In this document: positions 10,226 through 22,185 of the stretch, in pieces
Layout: every line of letters starts with the position of its first letter
How positions within the stretch are numbered: the stretch's first letter is position 1
DNA from: Darksidea phi
Taxonomy: Eukaryota > Ascomycota > Dothideomycetes > Pleosporales > Lentitheciaceae
Direction: 5' to 3'
NCBI GenBank assembly: GCA_030770425.1
Contig: JASJFT010000128.1
Coordinates: forward strand, 1 to 64,000
DNA length: 64,000 nt
Notes under the pieces: generated by a model
What the model was told of the DNA's origin: nothing
The model's database searches: none
The model's input: only the letters and a program-made list of their open reading frames with translations
Program-made: the position numbers and the translations under genes

Positions 10226-11370
10226 CAGCGAGAGCCGTGACAGCCTGACGGGCGAGGCTGTCAGCGAACGAAGGATGGCACGCACTAGCTACCGACACCA
10301 GCAAGACACGCCACATGCAGCCTCAGCCTTGCACTCCGTGCTCCATGCTTCAGCCTTGCCCGCCGAACCCAACCGGCCCCCTGTCCAGTTCCACCGCTTT
10401 GAGGAAACCTTCTTTGAACGTCTGGTCCTCGGTAGAAAAGGCAAGGGTGGATTTTACGCTCGCTATTACTGCGCATCTCAAAGACCTGGCGTCCAAGGCG
10501 GCGTAGCGAAGACGGACCCGGAGCACAAACGCATTCGGCGCACGAGAAGACATTCCGCTATCAAACTGAGGCCGTTGCGATGATCGACACGGAGGATAGT
10601 TTCCCAATGCACATCCACTTGACAGCCGCGGCTTGGAGGCCTAAACAGTGCAATTTCGAACGTTGATTTGTTCGTGTCTCTCTGTTCATCATCATCCCTT
10701 TCTTCCAAATCAATTGCTCTGAACTAGCTTGGCAACCCCATTGGCTATACTGATTGCCCATGGGAGTGTTTGCGCCCAACAAATACAACCACGGAAGCAC
10801 GTTTGATCGCAACACCCACATCACGTTCTCAACGCTTCCATGCATCGCGGGAGATCGGCAAACATGAAGTCATTGCTTGGCGACGAGCAGCCGTGAACCG
10901 GGGCCGCAGAAGTGAGCAAGTAGAGACGGCTCCCAAACGTGCGCAGCTTCTTCCTTGGTAGTCGTGATGCACAAAGAACCGCGCCGGAACAGATTAGTTG
11001 AGATTGAGCTGCCTCTTTGAGCAAGCAACCGGTGGATGAGCCACACACGAGCCAAGGTGACTGGTCAGGGCATCACCGGGCGCCCGTGGCAGATCTTGGC
11101 GCGTTAGTTTCCGCTGCAGGGCAAACGCATCGATGATGCCCTTGCCACACCATTATCGTCGGTCCTAAAAACGGCTTTGTCCTCTCCTCACAGGCAGTCT
11201 TTCCCAACCAAGACACACAACCTTTACACGTGACGGCTTCCTGCAGCTGAAGCCTCATACTGGATATTCAAACACGATACGCGAGCGGTTATAGGATCGT
11301 CTCACTCTGCGACGCTACACGGCGCATTACACAAGTCCTCCTTTGAACAACCCCACATTGCAACGACACC
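10226..11370. other. Intergenic
   Basis: No gene recognised on either strand over 1.1 kb. It is the upstream region of the glycine-rich protein gene. Confidence 0.5.
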
Positions 11371-12251
11371 ATGAGGCTCTCATACATTGCAACTTATTTG
11401 GCGATTGCAGTGTCTGCAGCGCACGCTGCATCATTACCCAACAATGCGCTCGAGCGTCTCGAAGACCATGCGGTGAGCCCGCGCTCAGAGGACATCCTCT
11501 CCCCGAAGAATACACTTGAGAAGCGCAAGGGCGGTGGAGGTCGAGGAGGAGGAGGCGGTAGCAGCAGCGGTGAGTAATCACGACACACCCAGACCTAACC
11601 CCACTAACCCATCCAGGTGGCGGCGGCGGACGAAGCAGCAGCGGCGGTGCTGCGGGACGAACTTCACCGTCATCGAACGCTGGTGGCTCGACACGCTCAG
11701 GCACTGGGCCTTCTCGCTCCTTTGGAGGTGGTGGCTACTACGGCGGCGGCTCCAGCACTCCCTACAAGTCTGGAAGCAACACTCCCGGGGGCCTCGCACC
11801 GGGCCTCCTCCTTGGCGGCGTCGCTGTCCTAGCCATCATGCCCGGTCTCTGGTTGTACAACGTGTACCCATACCACTTCAACAACCCGTACCGCTTCTAC
11901 AACCAGTCCGCACAGAACGAGACGAACCCAAACGGAATAAACCAGACTTTGCCAGTGACATGCCTGTGCCAGGAATACAGCGTTTGTGGATGCGACGAGA
12001 ACGACGATGAGCAATACCTCAAGGACCTAGTCGGAAACGGAAGCTATGCTGCGCTGAACAAAACGCTGGTTACAGTTTCAGATGTCAATGGTACACAGAC
12101 TCTCGTACTCAACGGTTCATTACCCAACGGAACGACCGCGCCCGGCGGCAGCGACGATGACGTCTCTACCGCAATCTCGCTCACCGTTGGAAAATACGGA
12201 GGATACTGGGTCACGGGCTTGATAGTACTTTATACGTGTGCGTTCATGTAG
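11371..12251 (+). CDS. Secreted/membrane glycine-rich protein, DUF7732-like
   Basis: Exons 11371-11569 and 11617-12251 (GTGAGT donor, CCAG acceptor, 47-nt intron) give 277 residues. A signal peptide (MRLSYIATYLAIAVSAAHA) is followed by a Gly/Ser-rich low-complexity segment to about residue 125, a hydrophobic helix (LLLGGVAVLAIMPGLWLY), then a YPYHFNNPYRFYNQS segment. A cysteine cluster CLCQEYSVCGC follows near residue 183, and at least seven N-x-S/T sites come after it. The last 20 residues are hydrophobic (WVTGLIVLYTCAFM), suggesting a GPI signal or tail anchor. I recognise the layout from conserved fungal proteins of unknown function (DUF7732 by memory). The intron sits inside the glycine tract. 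Function unknown; a cell-surface role is inference. Confidence 0.82.
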
Positions 12252-15200
12252 ACTCTTCCGGCGAAGTCTACTACTTTTCCCTTTTTCCGGTAAGCTTTTG
12301 CGATGGGGGCAACTCTGGCAAAGTTTCACGATTAGGAGTTTGGAATGTTCAACAAGGCCTGGGGCCGCATCATGTGGCGTTTGAACATGGGGTTGTTTCT
12401 GCGGCCTTTTGCTGTTTCTGGGTATACCCTTTTTTGGTCCAGGGAGAGGTATATTGTTTCTCCAGTTATACATTACTAGACTAATCGTAAACATATACGA
12501 TTTGCCTGATTTGCATGTGGTTATTTCAGTGATTTGCGCTACATCGCCCCGCGGTTCCTTTTGTCTGTGCTACCTGGGGCATTATACCTTTAGGCTATAC
12601 CTCTTAGAAAGCGGTGCTAAACCTATAATGCATAGCGCGAGCGTACCGTTGTTGCTGAATTAGCATACGTGAGAAACCAGTATGCGACAAGTGCTCTGAG
12701 GTCCGTGGACGTTCGGCCTCATACTGTGTTCTTATACTGGGTTGACACGATGCGTTGATGGATACCAATCGCACGAAGACGAAGATGCACCTCTTTGAAC
12801 TAGTTCACTACAGAGTTTGGACTCCAGTGGTGCTCCGTGTGGGCTTTCTCTGGGCCTATCACATGCTGGGATGGCAGTCCACTTTGTTTCTGTTCATGCT
12901 TCCCAATTGCTGGTTGTTATCGGTTGCAAAAGTAATGTGCTGTCCAACTTCGTAGTGGGTATAGCGTTGAGGGCGCTGTACCGCATTTTTGGATGGGCTA
13001 TATCCCCTTGGAAGGTAGGTGCTGGATATTGTACACATCAACCCAAACTTTTGTAACCACTTGAAAGCCGCGTATAAGCTTTCAATACCCGTATATCTTG
13101 TCCTCACTACCGCCCGGGGTGGTGCGTTTAATTTGCAAGCGACAGTAAGTTGGGCAGTCTCTTCGCCGACGGAATTTTCGGCTCTGCTATCCAACTCCGT
13201 GGGCGGTGTCGAAGCTCAGCGATAAGGCTAGTAGGTTAGTTCGGTAGGAGTAAGCGTAAGCAACGATGACCAAACCTCTACCGAGATGATTAATAAAATG
13301 ACTACGGAGGTAGGCGCCGATTGGTCGGTGTGAGTGAGTTTGGGTCGGAACAGTGAGATAATTACGTGATAATCTGCTTGATAACAAATCAGTGGAGGGG
13401 ATAGTGAGTGAATTATTATCAGTGATCTTCTGCACGCTTTTCTTGAGACTAGACAGGTCTCTGAGTCACTAGTGATAGTTTGAGTAGCGGCCCTAGCGAG
13501 ACCGCTGGAGGCGTGCCGCTTTTGCAACTGGTGCGGGTAGTAGAGTGACCTGTGCCATAGCTGCCTAGCACCGTATATCTTCGTGTCAACGAGGCAGACT
13601 TTGGTGTTGTTTGTGTGAGACATTAGGCCAACATTCTCCGTTTGCTTTCATTTCGTTTCAACGGTGCACCGCTAGATTGAAGGTCAGTGTTTGTAGATCA
13701 GACAAGACCTTGCTGCTCGAGCCCCTTGGCTAAATCCATAGAAAGTAAAGTATCTGTCTCGAAGGGGGGCGGGTAGACATGAGGTGGCAGGAGGGTGGTT
13801 ACCGATAGATGAGGGGTTAGCCATATTACCATACTAGGGAGGAGGTCGGTTGACCCTCCCACCGCATTGACTCAGTACTATTCTCACAGGTCGAGTTGTG
13901 CGGCAGCCAAGTGGAATTTGCTCTTGGGACGGGACCAAGGACCGAAGCCCCATTTCGGATAGTTGAGTTCGCTGGTTCGATGGCAAAAAGGACTCAGCCT
14001 GAAACGGATTTCCATCTAATCTCTCGGTGTTGAGCTGGGTGGCGTGGAAGGGGGCGAAACTGCTGATGGCGTCATGGGATTCCCTAATCGACACCGTGGT
14101 GTTGCGGCGAGTGGCGTAGGCATTCCGTCGTGGGTCTTCCCGTGGTAGCCTCTTTGCATTCGCTAGGTAGATGGGGCCATAACTTCGCCGTGGTTGATGT
14201 CGGACATGGCGACTGAACGCCGTAAACACCTGCCCGTCAAGTGCTCGTGGTTGCAGAAACGGTCGACGTCACCACATGCTCCCGGCGAACGGTCAAGGTC
14301 CGGTCATGGCCGTTTCATGGTCGCTCATGTTGCAAAGTGGGCGGACGGTGTAGGCATTTGTGTGCTGAGCAGGCGGCTGTTCGATCGTGAATGCCTGGTT
14401 CGGCTCATATGTCTGTTAACGGCATGGCTTACTTTGATGGATTCGCGATGGTGAACAAGGCGGCGCTCCAAGGTGATTCAGGTCGCAGAGACGGTCTGTA
14501 CGGTGTTCGCTTGCTGATTGTGTGATGTGATGCAGCAGTAGTCAAGCTGCAGTGTTCAGCTCAGCATGTCGATTCGCTGCGAGTCAAAATGCCTTACTAG
14601 TCGTGGTATTCTTGTCGACACGAAATTGTCATAGCGACGATATTTTTGTCAGTAGCCGGCGGACGTGCGAAGTATATTAACCCCCAGTGGGAAAGACTAA
14701 GCCATGTGGAAAGGTGTACGCTCTGGCATGTCCGAAGTCTGCCTTACTATTGCCGCCAATCATGGCGGGCGCAGACGCCGCTAGGGGCCGAAAGCCTGAC
14801 TACGCTGGCGCGCAGACGTGAGACGCGTTTCCTGATGGAGCGGTGTCCGTCTTGCGATGCTCTGGAAGGGCGCGCACATAATCACCATGAATGCTGGCGT
14901 GTGTGCGAGGTGTCGCAAGGCAAGGCAAGGCGAGTGTCGTGATGCGTCCAACATGCGGGACGCCTCCACGTGGAACTAGGAAACGGGAAGGCGCATAGGG
15001 CTGCAGTTGGTGCAACGACGAGGATAAGCTTACAGGCGTTCAAAGACGACGGCAGTTTCGCGGACGTACTCTCGAAGTGCCCGGCAGCGGGATGGTACGA
15101 CGTCAGGACGTCCAGCAATCCCAGCAATCCTCGAGTCCAACGGCGTGGCGGTCTCCGAGTGAGCGGCTTCGTCTGTGCGAGCTCCCTCGCGAGACGAGAC

Positions 15201-16783
15201 GGGACGCTTCGGCTGCCCGGGCTCGATGCTGATGTGGCTTGATCTCACTGAAGCGATATAGGCAATGTAATCCAGGCATCAACGAGGCGGTGATGACCAA
15301 GGCGACGAAGGAGCCCTGGACGGTGGGTTTGGGCACCCATGCTGCTCGTCCCATTGCCCCGTTTTCTCTTACACGCCAGGCAAGCATCGGCGGGGCCCTC
15401 AGCTGGTCAGCCTAGGACCAAGGGAGACCGAAAGGGTGATCAGCGGGCCGAGCACGATGGTGCTGATGGTGATGATGAAGCCGAGAGTGCTCTCCACCCT
15501 ACGTGTTCATAACACGGGCGACGCTGGCGTCCATGGCGGCTAGACTCATTGTCCCGATTCCGAAGCTGCGCGCCGGCGTCGCGAGGTGAGAGTGGGTGGG
15601 CGGTGGTAGGGGGAGGTGGTGGACGGGAATGGGGAATGGCGCCAAAAATAATGGCCCGGGTCGCGGGTTGCGATCGGGTTGCGATTGGCTGGCTAAGCGA
15701 GGCACGTTACCTTCGCGGATCACTGATCCTGCCGCGGTGTTCCTCCATCACGCACCACGTACCACGGGGATGGTTCAGGAACCGTCCGCCTCTGTCTCGG
15801 ATCTCGCTTTTGAGCAGTGCAGGCTTGCTCTCGTTGCTGTGCTGGGCAACGGCACTTGCTGCCGGCGTCTGGCCAGTGGGCATGGGCAAGGTCAAGCCCG
15901 TCGGAGGGAAACGCGGGCTTGAACAATCCACGTCAGAACAGCACTCACTGCCCCCCTTCTCCCTCACACGACGGCATCCCGGGCCCAGTGTCTGCATGAC
16001 TGTGCCTCCTGGGCCGAGCCCCCGATTGACTGACCAGATGATGCCCTGAGGTGTGGTTTGGCATGGCTGCACAACATCTCAACGGCGCCGGGGTGATGCA
16101 CCGTTTCGCAGCTGCACCCTCATCCGCGCCAGGCCCCGCTGCAGCATTGCACTACAGGGGCATCTGCTAGTCCTCTTGCGGCAGGGCGAACTGCCTGCGC
16201 ACGCACGGCGACGGCGTTGCTCTGCGCAAACGGTTAACTGTTCAACGAAGGAGTCGCGGCATGTCGTTGACCCGTCCAATCAGACGCCGACAAGCACTGA
16301 TCGGCCCCAGCTGAACACTGAAGAGCCTCTAGGAAAGCAAGCACCCTAGCACTAGCCCTGCCGCAGCCGATCCGGAACTATGCCTGTGGTCTGTGGACGT
16401 CCCGTACATGTCAATTTAACGGCTATGGCTGTGCCATTCCCTTTTGCTGCCCCCTCAGCAGCATCTGCGCTTACTGTGCACTTACCCAGGTTTTCCTACA
16501 CATGGACGTCCGTTGCCTTGACTGATTCCGCAGCATGCGGATTGCCTTCTGGTCTAGTACCGCGTCTGGCCTGTCTATGCCTCACCACGCGTACCTTGTT
16601 GCTATATATTCTAGCTCCTCGCCACAAGGATCCGCCGTTCCTTCATCAAGCCTTACTCTCACTCACTGCTCCCTCATCCTTCCCGTCTGCCACCATATCT
16701 TGCGGCTCTCACGCTACCCGTTGTTTCACCCTCCAACATCCCCTCTTCCTTGCGTCTACCCGCTCTCCGCATATCCCGCCAAG
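12252..16783. other. 4.5-kb gene-poor stretch
   Basis: No confident gene. On the minus strand around 15549-15260 there are two short hydrophobic segments (GFIITISTIVLGPLITLSV and VQGSFVALVITASLMPGL). They lie behind a small ORF starting MSLAAMDASVARVMN with a possible GTAGGG donor, so a small multi-exon membrane protein cannot be excluded. The last few hundred bases before 16784 are CT-rich and look like a leader of the next gene. Confidence 0.35.
16603..16609 (+). promoter_or_regulatory. TATA-like element upstream of the small cysteine protein
   Basis: TATATAT lies 175 bp before the ATG at 16784, followed by a strongly CT-rich leader typical of fungal 5' UTRs. Confidence 0.35.
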
Positions 16784-17014
16784 ATGTGTTATCAAGTCAT
16801 CGAACGGTACTCGGTCTGCAAGTGCCTCTACTACAAGCACGCCATCGACCAATGTCGCGCCGCTGGCCAGCACGGCCACGGTGTTCAGGAGAAGACGGTG
16901 CTCGTGGGCTACGCCTGCAGCAGCCACAGCAGCCACCGACCTCAAGCCGTGGCCGGCTCGGGAGTGCTCCCAGACTCTGGGTACGGAAGCGGTGCATACA
17001 CCAGGCAGCGATAA
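16784..17014 (+). CDS. Small conserved fungal protein with MCYQVIERYSVC start
   Basis: Single exon of 76 residues. The start MCYQVIERYSVCKCLYYKHA and the following DQC and VGYAC positions give five cysteines in a spacing I recognise from short uncharacterised proteins widespread in filamentous ascomycetes. The second half is Ser/His/Gly-rich. A Cys-x-Cys plus distal Cys arrangement would fit metal binding, but this is inference. No signal peptide or membrane segment. The ATG follows a CT-rich leader and matches the conserved N-terminus exactly, so the longer open frame upstream is not used. It sits isolated between two gene-poor stretches. Confidence 0.7.
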   Translation: MCYQVIERYSVCKCLYYKHAIDQCRAAGQHGHGVQEKTVLVGYACSSHSSHRPQAVAGSGVLPDSGYGSGAYTRQR

Positions 17015-20000
17015 ACGGCCAGCACTTCGCAACCACGACCAACACGATGAACATCGGCCCGCGTCCGTCTTCGGTTTTTGCTAGCGTTTTCAACACCACG
17101 GTTGGAGCCCATTCCACGTTCTCCGAGCTGGCCTCAGTGACGAGCTTGGCACCACCCTCCACCGAGGGATCATTTCATTTGTTTTTATTGCGGAGGACAT
17201 CACGTGGAGTTTGGTACGGACACGATTTTGGGATGACTGGCACGGCCGGGACGGGGCGCATGTGGGAGTAGGGATGGAGGCATGTACGATTACCAAACGG
17301 GCTCGGACGGCACGGCAGCTGGTTATGGCATGGTTTTGGCGTTTCTGATTTCCAATTGTCTCGTTGGTTTTAGCCTTTCCTTTCTTCTGCAGCCCCCCGC
17401 GGGATTGTAGCCACCTGATGGATGGCTGGTACCGCGGAAGCTTTCTTAGTCGCCGAGTCTGCCTTGGAGCGGGGGCGCCGCCGACCCCTTCAGATTCGTT
17501 CAATCTACACACCATTTCTCGCAAATCTGCAAAGTGATAGAGCACGTGCATATTCACGCATGCGGGCTGCCGTCGCGTGCCGATTCGAGTGACTGTGGCG
17601 GTGTGTTGGCGATAGACGGCGTGGGATGAGGTGGTGAAGTGGTGTTGTGGCTACGTCACGTCGCACCGTCGTCGCTTGGAAGGGTGCTAGGGTGCGCAAG
17701 GGCCGTGTGGGTCGCTCTGCAACACCGCTCTTTGCAGTGCTCCCCCCCATGGCCGCCTCTCTTTCTGCCAGCGGCTCCGTCGGTGTGAGAGTCATCATGC
17801 CGTCTCCATGAAGCCTTTCTTGCGTGTCCGCACCATTGTCCGAGCCGCCAACGCCGCCGCGGCGTCCTCCGCATGCGTGCTGTCGCTCTTCGCCGTCAGT
17901 GGCCAATTTCCCCGGATCTCGACAACGTTGATCGTGTCCATCACTCAGCCCTATCCACCACCTACGTAGGTGACGCGACCTCGAATGCTCGATACCGGCA
18001 TCACGCGCGACCCTTTTCCTGAATCGCCCCGATTGAAGGCCTTCCTGGCTGGAGCTGCATACTCGCCCGGCTATGGCTAGTAGCCGATCGACAATATCAA
18101 CTCCCCCGCCCTCGCACCAGTTGCCAGCTTGGATTTGTGGCATCCAGCAGTTCCGCTGCGGGCTGGCCGTGTCTTGACACGGCTCCTCCGCTGCATCGTT
18201 GAGGCATCCCGCGGCGTGGGCCCTCGCTTTTCTATTTCTAGTTCGTCATCGCCCGTAGCGTTGACTGCGGTCCGCTGTCCAATTCTGGAAAGCATATCGA
18301 GCCCGCTCATGCTCGCTTGAAAGCTTGGCCGAGCACTCTGTGCACTGTGCGCACGCTTGCCGCTCGTATATCCAGAGGACGCCCCGTTGAAAACTTTCCG
18401 CATGCTCGCAACCCACGCCTTTGCTCTCCACGCGTTAAGCCATCCAACCCAGGCGATCCATCCTGATACCCTGTCGACCTGGAGCGCCCATATGCCGCCT
18501 GCGCCTTCCTGGTCTGAATGCAGTCCGTTGCAAGGCTTGGAGGTTTCATCGTTTCTCCAATCGCGGCGCGACTTACCAATGGCAAAGCATGCTCTTCGGC
18601 GATGTACATTTGCATGGTCCTCATACCGGTCCATCGTCTTGCATCCACCTGCAGAGCCAAGCGATCCCGTCTGTAGAACTACCCATGTTGTCCAACAGCC
18701 ATCAGCGTATGGCCGCCGTTACCGTTGGATGCGATTTCCCGTCGCACGATATACTAGAGCACTGCGGAACCAGGTCAATATCATCGATTTTAACGCGCTC
18801 AACGGCTCAATCATGCTCACCCTCCTTGTTGCGGATACAGCATTGTTGCTTCGCCGAATATAGGAAGTGGCTGTGCTGTGGGTACGTATCTAGTCCCGCC
18901 TTCGGTTCAAATACTACATACCGACTTCTAGCTTTCCTTAATTGGGCCCTCTGAGCAGGGGTGTCTTACGTTCGTAACTAGTCCCCTCTACTGCCTCGAA
19001 TGGTCTTGGGCGCACAATCATAACAACATTCTTACGGTAGCTTTGCATCCGCACAAGCCAAGTACAGCGCAGACTCCCTGTATGCCGTGTGCTCCATACG
19101 ATTCTGCAAATTCGCCAGGCGCATGCGGTGTCACCATAAGTTGTCTTCATTGTCAAGATCAAGCCAGACTTACCGTATACAATCATCACGCCACATGACG
19201 ACCACATGTTCGTTTCCTAGTCGAGAGTCTCCAACACGCACCGGGTGTTACAAATTTGCCCGGGATAGCCAATACCTTTCCGTCTTACTGCAGCTGTGCA
19301 GCCTCTGGACATAAGGCTGCCTACCCCGGCCCCAATCGTTCAGCTCGGCACCCTTCCTCAACTCTGGCTCGGATTCTGCAAGCCAATGGGTATTCAGATA
19401 CTCCCTTCAGGCAGTGCGCGGGACCAAGGAACCGTGTTAGGTTTTGTCAACGTGACCAGCGCGCATGGTGGACCCCAAGTTTCATGAGGCTTCTTATTAG
19501 AGCCCCCTCGTTTAAGCGCATATCAGCTTAATATCGACCCCATACATGTGAATGACCCCCGCCGCACGATCCAGATGGCGAGCCTTATCTAAGCCCAATA
19601 TGTTCTGCGGGCGCTTGAATGGTTGTAGAATAGCTTCCGAGAAGCGACCGACAGTGCTTGTGGTGAATGTCGGACACTGAGGCGCAATTTTAAGGTCTGC
19701 AGTGGCAGAGTTTAGAACCGTATGCCTCGCAAATGCTCTATTCGGGTCCTCTTTTTTCGACTGTCGTTGCACATGTCACCCTTCGCCTTACGTCGCCTCT
19801 TTGACACATCACTGGTCAATTCACCGGTGCATAGCGTAGACCATCCTACAGGCTGCTGTGATATGACCAATGGCTCCGCGACTGGATGGTCAATTTCACG
19901 CAGTGTATTCCATTTTTCTGCTCCCTGTTCTCCACCTTGTTGCACGCCGCAGCTTGCAGGAATCAAGGACCTCAGTGCGGAGACTCCGTTGTTCAAGCAT

Positions 20001-22005
20001 TTTTCCTCGCTATCGGCGTCGAAGGATGCGCTGTGCAGCGAAACATTGAGCCTGAACCGGGTCGTAGGCAGATGATAATGGTTGCCTTCACTCTCTGACG
20101 ACCGTTGAGCCGTGCTAGACCCACCAATCCTTCAGACCCCTTGTTGTGCCCCAACATCAACATCCCCGAGGGATGTACGTCTCATATGCTAGTATGGCGA
20201 ATAGGTACTCTGTTCGTACCCCGCAACGTCGAGGCAACATGATACCCCTACCGCAATAACACTGCCTGTTATCGTGCACCTGACCATCTCTTTCACCCAT
20301 CCGAACTCCGGAATATCTTGTTCATCAAATGACCGTTCCAGTTTCAGTTCAAAGCCATCCCATGTTCCTCGCCCAATTTTGAGGCTTTCATGTGACCATC
20401 GGTTGGATCCTTCGACCGTTCACTCTCCGTATCAGCCCATTGTGAAAAAGCCTGCATACGCTGTCGAGCTCCCCGGTAGTCGTCACAGCTCGTATCTTTC
20501 TGTCGGGGCCTGTCTACCCCTCTTTTTCCGCAGCCTGAAAAGTCAGCCTGCTGCCGTGCAACCACGAGAGACAGACACATCCGTTCTCGAGGTGGTCGGC
20601 CAACAATGCAACGGGGCCATTCTCGCCGCTGCAAGCCTCCTTCCAACCCTGCCGAGCACTAGATGAGACGTTCCTTCTGCGTTCAGGCAAACAGCCACTT
20701 CGACGGTGGGGCATCCGCTCCGGTCCCACGAGGACATCACTGAAGTATTGAGCTCACAACCCAGGCCTGCTCTCTGTACTACCTTGTGGCCGCATCATCC
20801 TCATGCGGTCACATTGAGGGACCCCGCTGGCGATGGCAGTTGCCTACCCTTCAGCTGTGCTCGCCCCATCGCTGCTCCCACGGACGAATGCGGACTTGAT
20901 TGCTCGATGTCCGTGATCTTCGGACCAACATCTATTTTTTGGTACTTCCGAAAGTGTTAGTGTGTGCCTGCGTAGTCGTGACGTATCCTAGTCCGTGCGG
21001 GGCTGAGTGATGTGGGCAGAAGACTAGCGTCAGCTCTGCGATATGGAGTCCTTGGGTAGAGAGTTCCCATGGTTGTCTATCTCGATACCATGGTGTGCTT
21101 TGTTCCCTCGTCGACCTAGCCTCTTACTTCACTTCCTCTTTGACCTTCCTCCCTGCCTTTGTGTTGTCTGTGGTATACTCCTCCTCTTCTACGCGCCTTT
21201 CGGTGAGTCCCTCTATCGCCCAACTACCCGAGCCCTATCATTCGTACCATGCCTATATATCATCCCCGACGTTATGTTGAACCGGTAGCCAACGGAAATG
21301 GAACGTTTCCAAGGGCGATTCGAAGCTTAGATCGACGGAGCAGGACTCGATCGGGTTCTGCCTCATTAGCGACGGCAAGCTTTGTGAACTGACGAAAAGC
21401 GTAAGTGGATCGCATAAGAGAGAAATCTATCGAGATAGCATCTAATCTTTGGACATCAATACACCATGGCCGTCATTGAAGTGAACGACGTCACGTTTCG
21501 ATGCCGTTCCTAAGGTACCAGGAGAAGAACGATGAAAGAGGCGAGCGCTTTCATCCGGAAGGGAATAGTTGGATCAAGGGCATCAGCTAGGTCTAGCGGA
21601 ACCCTTGATCTTCAAGTATCAGAGCGAGGCTGAAGCAACGATGCTTCAGCCCAACAACCATCTCGATGCGCGGAACTACATCGAGAGCGCGAAACCAACA
21701 ATCGCAGCCAACGAACAAACGACCGCAAACGGCTCAAGTGAGCCAAAAGAACGAAAAAAAGGGAATCGAAAAAGAAGAACGGGTAAAAGTGAGCGCCCCA
21801 CAAACCCTTCCAAGAGGGAAACCAGCCACCCGTTATATCCTTTCGTTTGCTCCTGCTGACCTGACATGACCGACCCCAAGCTTCTGACCTCAGGCCGCTG
21901 AAACGGTCAGCTCAGCAGGAGTTCCTCATCGGCATACTATAATTCTGCGCAAAAACAACCTCCGGTCACATTAACCTTCCGCTCCGCCGAATCCCGTCAT
22001 CTAGG

Positions 22006-22056
22006 ATGTCCTCTTCTAGTACTTATTGCGAGTGGACGACCGAGACATTCCACCGC

Positions 22057-22088
<32 letters not shown>

Positions 22089-22185
22089 GTTCATACCGAG
22101 GAAGGGAGAATATTATTGCTGGCTGCATGGCGCGACGCATTGGGACCAACCGACCGTGCGGTGCTGTGTGTATGTGTGCGTCTAG
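22006..22185 (+). CDS. Possible small His-rich protein
   Basis: A 59-residue frame starting MSSSSTYCEWTTETFHR, with a nine-histidine run and then GEYYCWLHGATHWDQPTV and a CCVCVCV end. It also begins one base after a good acceptor (ATCTAG at 22004), so it may instead be read in another phase as an internal exon. No homolog recognised. The histidine run comes from a CAC microsatellite and may be chance. Confidence 0.22.
22051..22083. repeat. CAC trinucleotide microsatellite
   Basis: CAC CGC followed by eight perfect CAC units and CAT. Confidence 0.95.

Noticed and set aside
17505..18634. Minus-strand frames of 212 and 185 codons
   Set aside because: They overlap in different frames, are rich in Arg/Gly/Ser from GC-rich sequence and show no motif or splice context.
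18897..18925. tRNA-like B box (GGTTCAAATACTAC)
   Set aside because: The CC end of the B box, an A box and a cloverleaf could not be found upstream.
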